Positions 61,287-64,000 of a stretch of DNA of 64,000 nucleotides are shown here, piece after piece (positions within the stretch are counted from its first letter, which is position 1; each line of letters begins with the position of its first letter). Below the pieces are notes generated by a model. It was not told where the DNA came from and did not search any database. It worked only from the letters and a program-made list of their open reading frames with translations. The DNA comes from Methanobacteriota archaeon. GTDB taxonomy: Archaea; Undinarchaeota; Undinarchaeia; Undinarchaeales; Undinarchaeaceae. A program made the translations under genes and the position numbers. The stretch covers positions 69,030-133,029 of the forward strand of contig NZBN01000007.1 in assembly GCA_002687935.1 (NCBI GenBank), in the 5' to 3' direction.

Positions 61287-62039
61287 ATGAGTAAAAATTC
61301 AGACGTCCTTAATTTGCTGAACCGCGTTGGCTTAAACAAGTATGAATCAGAGCTCTATACGGCGCTTCTTAAACTAGGAAGCTCTACTGCCGGCGAGCTT
61401 GCATCAAAGTCAAACGTTCCAAGGTCAAGAGTTTATGATGTTCTTATAAGTCTGGAGAAGAAGGGCTTTGCCCTTATTCAGGTGGGAAGGCCTGTAAAAT
61501 ATACAGCAACAGCTCCGGATAAACTTGTCGGAAGTATAGTTTCAAATTATGAGGATGACCACAAGGAAAGACTTTCAGATTTTGAAAGAATAAAAGGAAA
61601 TCTTTTGAAAAGTCTCAGCAGTATTCACGGAACTGAAGGTTCTGAAGATGACAATCTTGTCGGAATTATTCGCGGAAAGTCTAATATCTACAGTCAGATG
61701 AAAAATATGATTTCTGATTCAAAATCTTCAATTGTGAAGATTGCAAGCGGAGAAAGTGCAGGGCATTTTGAAAAACATTGTTCAGGTCATATTGAGGGAG
61801 CAAAGAAAAGAGGAGTCAATACTCGTCTTATAATTAATTCAGACGGAAAGGACTCAGATTCAAAATCTTCAGCAGATTCAAGACTGTCAAAAAACAGCCA
61901 CGGACGTTTTTTCGTTAAAGATGGAGAAGAACTTCTTGCATTTCTAAAGGGTGGCGAATCTGCTCTCTGGATACGCGATTCATCTTTGGCAGGCTCTTTT
62001 GCAGGACTCTTCGAATCAGTTTGGCAGAACAGCAAGTAA
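61287..62039 (+). CDS. TrmB-family transcriptional regulator
   Basis: LLNRVGLNKYESELYTALLKLGSSTAGELASKSNVPRSRVYDVLISLEKKGFA winged helix plus C-terminal PLD-like domain. Confidence 0.92.
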   Translation: MSKNSDVLNLLNRVGLNKYESELYTALLKLGSSTAGELASKSNVPRSRVYDVLISLEKKGFALIQVGRPVKYTATAPDKLVGSIVSNYEDDHKERLSDFERIKGNLLKSLSSIHGTEGSEDDNLVGIIRGKSNIYSQMKNMISDSKSSIVKIASGESAGHFEKHCSGHIEGAKKRGVNTRLIINSDGKDSDSKSSADSRLSKNSHGRFFVKDGEELLAFLKGGESALWIRDSSLAGSFAGLFESVWQNSK

Positions 62040-62068
62040 TCACTTATTAAACAAGGTTTATAAATGGA

Positions 62069-62118
62069 GTTACACTACATTTTCAGGGTGTAACCAGCAC
62101 TATGTGGCGTTACACTAC
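62069..62118 (+). promoter_or_regulatory. operator-like array of GTTACAC elements downstream of a TATA box
   Basis: GTTACACTAC at 62069-62078 and 62109-62118; inverted GTGTAAC at 62088-62094; TATA-like GTTTATAAAT at 62057-62065. Confidence 0.55.
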
Positions 62119-62135
62119 TAAAACGGTGCTTTGAA

Positions 62136-64000
62136 TTGGTCTATAAACGCTATATCAAAAAAGGCGGGAAGAAAGTAGGTCCTTATTATTATGACAGTAT
62201 GCGCGACGCAGACGGAAAAGTTCGTACAATATATATAGGACGCGACCCGACGGAATATCTCAGGAAAAAAGAGAGTTCAAAAAATAATATTTCATCTCCG
62301 TCTTCAAATTCTTCATCTCCAATGAGGAAAATTCCCTCCCGTCCCTTGGGCGGTTATCGCAAGACGAAAGTTGACTCAAAGTTCATAGGTTTCTCTCTGG
62401 TTTTTCTTGCTCTTATTGCAGTGGTTCTATCTTCTCCTTTATCGGACGCGCCAACAGGACTTCTTGCGGGCGGTCAAAAAGTTTCAACAAGCTGGGAAAA
62501 TGTAGAGTTTCTGCAAATCGCGACTGGTCAGAGAGCGGTTTCCCATCACATAGTTTTCGGAAGCAACAAGCCAGAGGCCTGTGAAGATGGCATATTTGTT
62601 CTCTCTGGTAATGGAGAGGAAGTTGATTTTACTCTTACTGACAAGATTATTTCTGGAGGAGAATGTCAGAAAGCAATTATCCACTTCACTGCGGGTCCTG
62701 AGGCAGATATTGCTGCTGTTTTAGGCCTCTTTGAAATAGATGAAATAAATCTTGCATCTGAATATTCAATATTCTATGGTCTTGTAATATCAGGGGGTGT
62801 CGGAAGTTCTCCTTCTACTGTTGAAGCGGCAGACGAACAGGAACTGCAGGACATTCACCTGGAATCTTCCCAGATAGTCGCCGGAGAAGATATTATGTGG
62901 ACAAAGAAGGTGAAAGTTCAGAATACTGAAAAGCGCCCAAGGACCCTGGATGTCAGTATTGGCATACCAGATGATGCGAAGAGTGTCACTTTTACAAGCT
63001 ACACATCTCCAAATGAATTTTTTGTTTCAGACACTGTGGAGGGGCAGTCTGTTGATTACGAGTATTCATTAGAGAGTCTTGAGTCAGAAACTTTTGAAGT
63101 AGAATATGTTACGGAGGGTCCAGTTGTTGAAGAATCAAATCTTTCAGAGGCTGATGGCAGGCTCACAAAGACTGTTAATGTTTCATCGGACTATCATTAC
63201 GAAAATGTTCTCACCTATGCAGCAGTTCCTGACCTCGAGCCTGAGCAGGTTCATCTCTTCTGGATTATTGATGGTATTAAAACTGATGTCACTGAAAGGG
63301 CAGATTTCAATGTGAGCTTCTACGACGAGAACGGCGACGGGCTCATTGATAAAATGTCCTGGGTCGTTCCCCACCTCTCTACTCAGGAATTCGTTCTTGT
63401 TTTTGACATCACTGTAATAAATCCATGGCATTATGGAGCCAGCGGAGAGGACTGGATTGTTTACTTTAACACAACGGGTGAGGGGACGCTGAACATAAGC
63501 AAAGACAGTTTAGCAGATTCAGTGCTTTCTTTTAACTGGATAAAATGCGGTATTGCTACCCTGACTCCGATTATTGATGGTCCAAGTGTTATTGTCTACA
63601 ACTATTCCTGTGACTATAAAGGAAGTATCAGTCATACGATATCTGAGATGCCGTCTGAGGTCTTCAGTCAGACTTTGAACTTTGGAAATGACCTGTATAA
63701 TGATGTTGATTTTGCTTATGATCCTTCGTGTACTGAAGAGCTTCAACATCCAATTACTTGCGACACTTCAACATACCCTGGTGGTGGTCCAGGGATTACT
63801 TGCGATATGATGTTTGGACTTCCTGTTGTATACCAGGATGGAACGAACTGCTTCGCAACTGGAGCTCCTGGCACCGGAATGGAGTGCACTAACATGGGGC
63901 CTCCCGTCTCCGTAGAATGCGCGGTCTTCAGTTCTGGAATTCCGGAAGCAACAATAACGGCCTCCGATGCAACTGCAACAGAAGCAGGTTTAACAACTGG
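62136..64000 (+). CDS. large surface protein with N-terminal cytosolic domain and TM anchor, partial (runs off right edge)
   Basis: Continuous frame (TTG start proposed): MVYKRYIKKGGKKVGPYYYDSMRDADGKVRTIYIGRDPTEYLRKKE... TM FIGFSLVFLALIAVVLSS ... DENGDGLIDKMSWVVPHLS...WIVYFNTTGEGTLNIS. Not in ORF track because it leaves the window. Confidence 0.82.
   Translation, partial: MVYKRYIKKGGKKVGPYYYDSMRDADGKVRTIYIGRDPTEYLRKKESSKNNISSPSSNSSSPMRKIPSRPLGGYRKTKVDSKFIGFSLVFLALIAVVLSSPLSDAPTGLLAGGQKVSTSWENVEFLQIATGQRAVSHHIVFGSNKPEACEDGIFVLSGNGEEVDFTLTDKIISGGECQKAIIHFTAGPEADIAAVLGLFEIDEINLASEYSIFYGLVISGGVGSSPSTVEAADEQELQDIHLESSQIVAGEDIMWTKKVKVQNTEKRPRTLDVSIGIPDDAKSVTFTSYTSPNEFFVSDTVEGQSVDYEYSLESLESETFEVEYVTEGPVVEESNLSEADGRLTKTVNVSSDYHYENVLTYAAVPDLEPEQVHLFWIIDGIKTDVTERADFNVSFYDENGDGLIDKMSWVVPHLSTQEFVLVFDITVINPWHYGASGEDWIVYFNTTGEGTLNISKDSLADSVLSFNWIKCGIATLTPIIDGPSVIVYNYSCDYKGSISHTISEMPSEVFSQTLNFGNDLYNDVDFAYDPSCTEELQHPITCDTSTYPGGGPGITCDMMFGLPVVYQDGTNCFATGAPGTGMECTNMGPPVSVECAVFSSGIPEATITASDATATEAGLTT

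Overview
Archaeal chromosomal segment from an uncultivated-looking lineage. It has DPANN/euryarchaeal-like traits, but phylum placement is not proven from the window. Most of it is dense core information processing: thermosome, RFC-L/RFC-S, MCM, TBP, Topo VI A/B, aIF1A, aIF2-beta, aIF2-gamma, aIF5B, Rpo6, Rpo7, Spt4, S6e, S24e, S27ae, AsnRS, FtsZ and an ATP-dependent DNA ligase. Metabolic clusters cover the non-oxidative pentose phosphate pathway plus PyrF/PyrE, and MTA phosphorylase/APRT/AdoHcy hydrolase. A 16S - tRNA-Ala - 23S operon lies on the minus strand. RNase P RNA and five further tRNAs are present, including a tRNA-Leu(CAA) with an apparent 47-nt intron. Accessory and surface parts: two paralogous FG-GAP proteins, an Epd/Tad-like type IV pilus locus (6.5-14.6 kb), a secreted M64-like metallopeptidase with a small secreted partner, and a TrmB regulator followed by a very large surface protein that runs off the right edge. 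Main second-look items: a near-perfect bulge-helix-bulge in the 16S processing stem, a tRNA-Leu intron that carries a complement of its own anticodon loop, an unannotated structured RNA with its own TATA box upstream of ftsZ, a 9-bp repeat tract extending the TBP N-terminus, a repeated GTTACAC operator-like array after the TrmB gene, and the pilus locus with several small pilin-like proteins. All calls come from reading the sequence; no searches were run.
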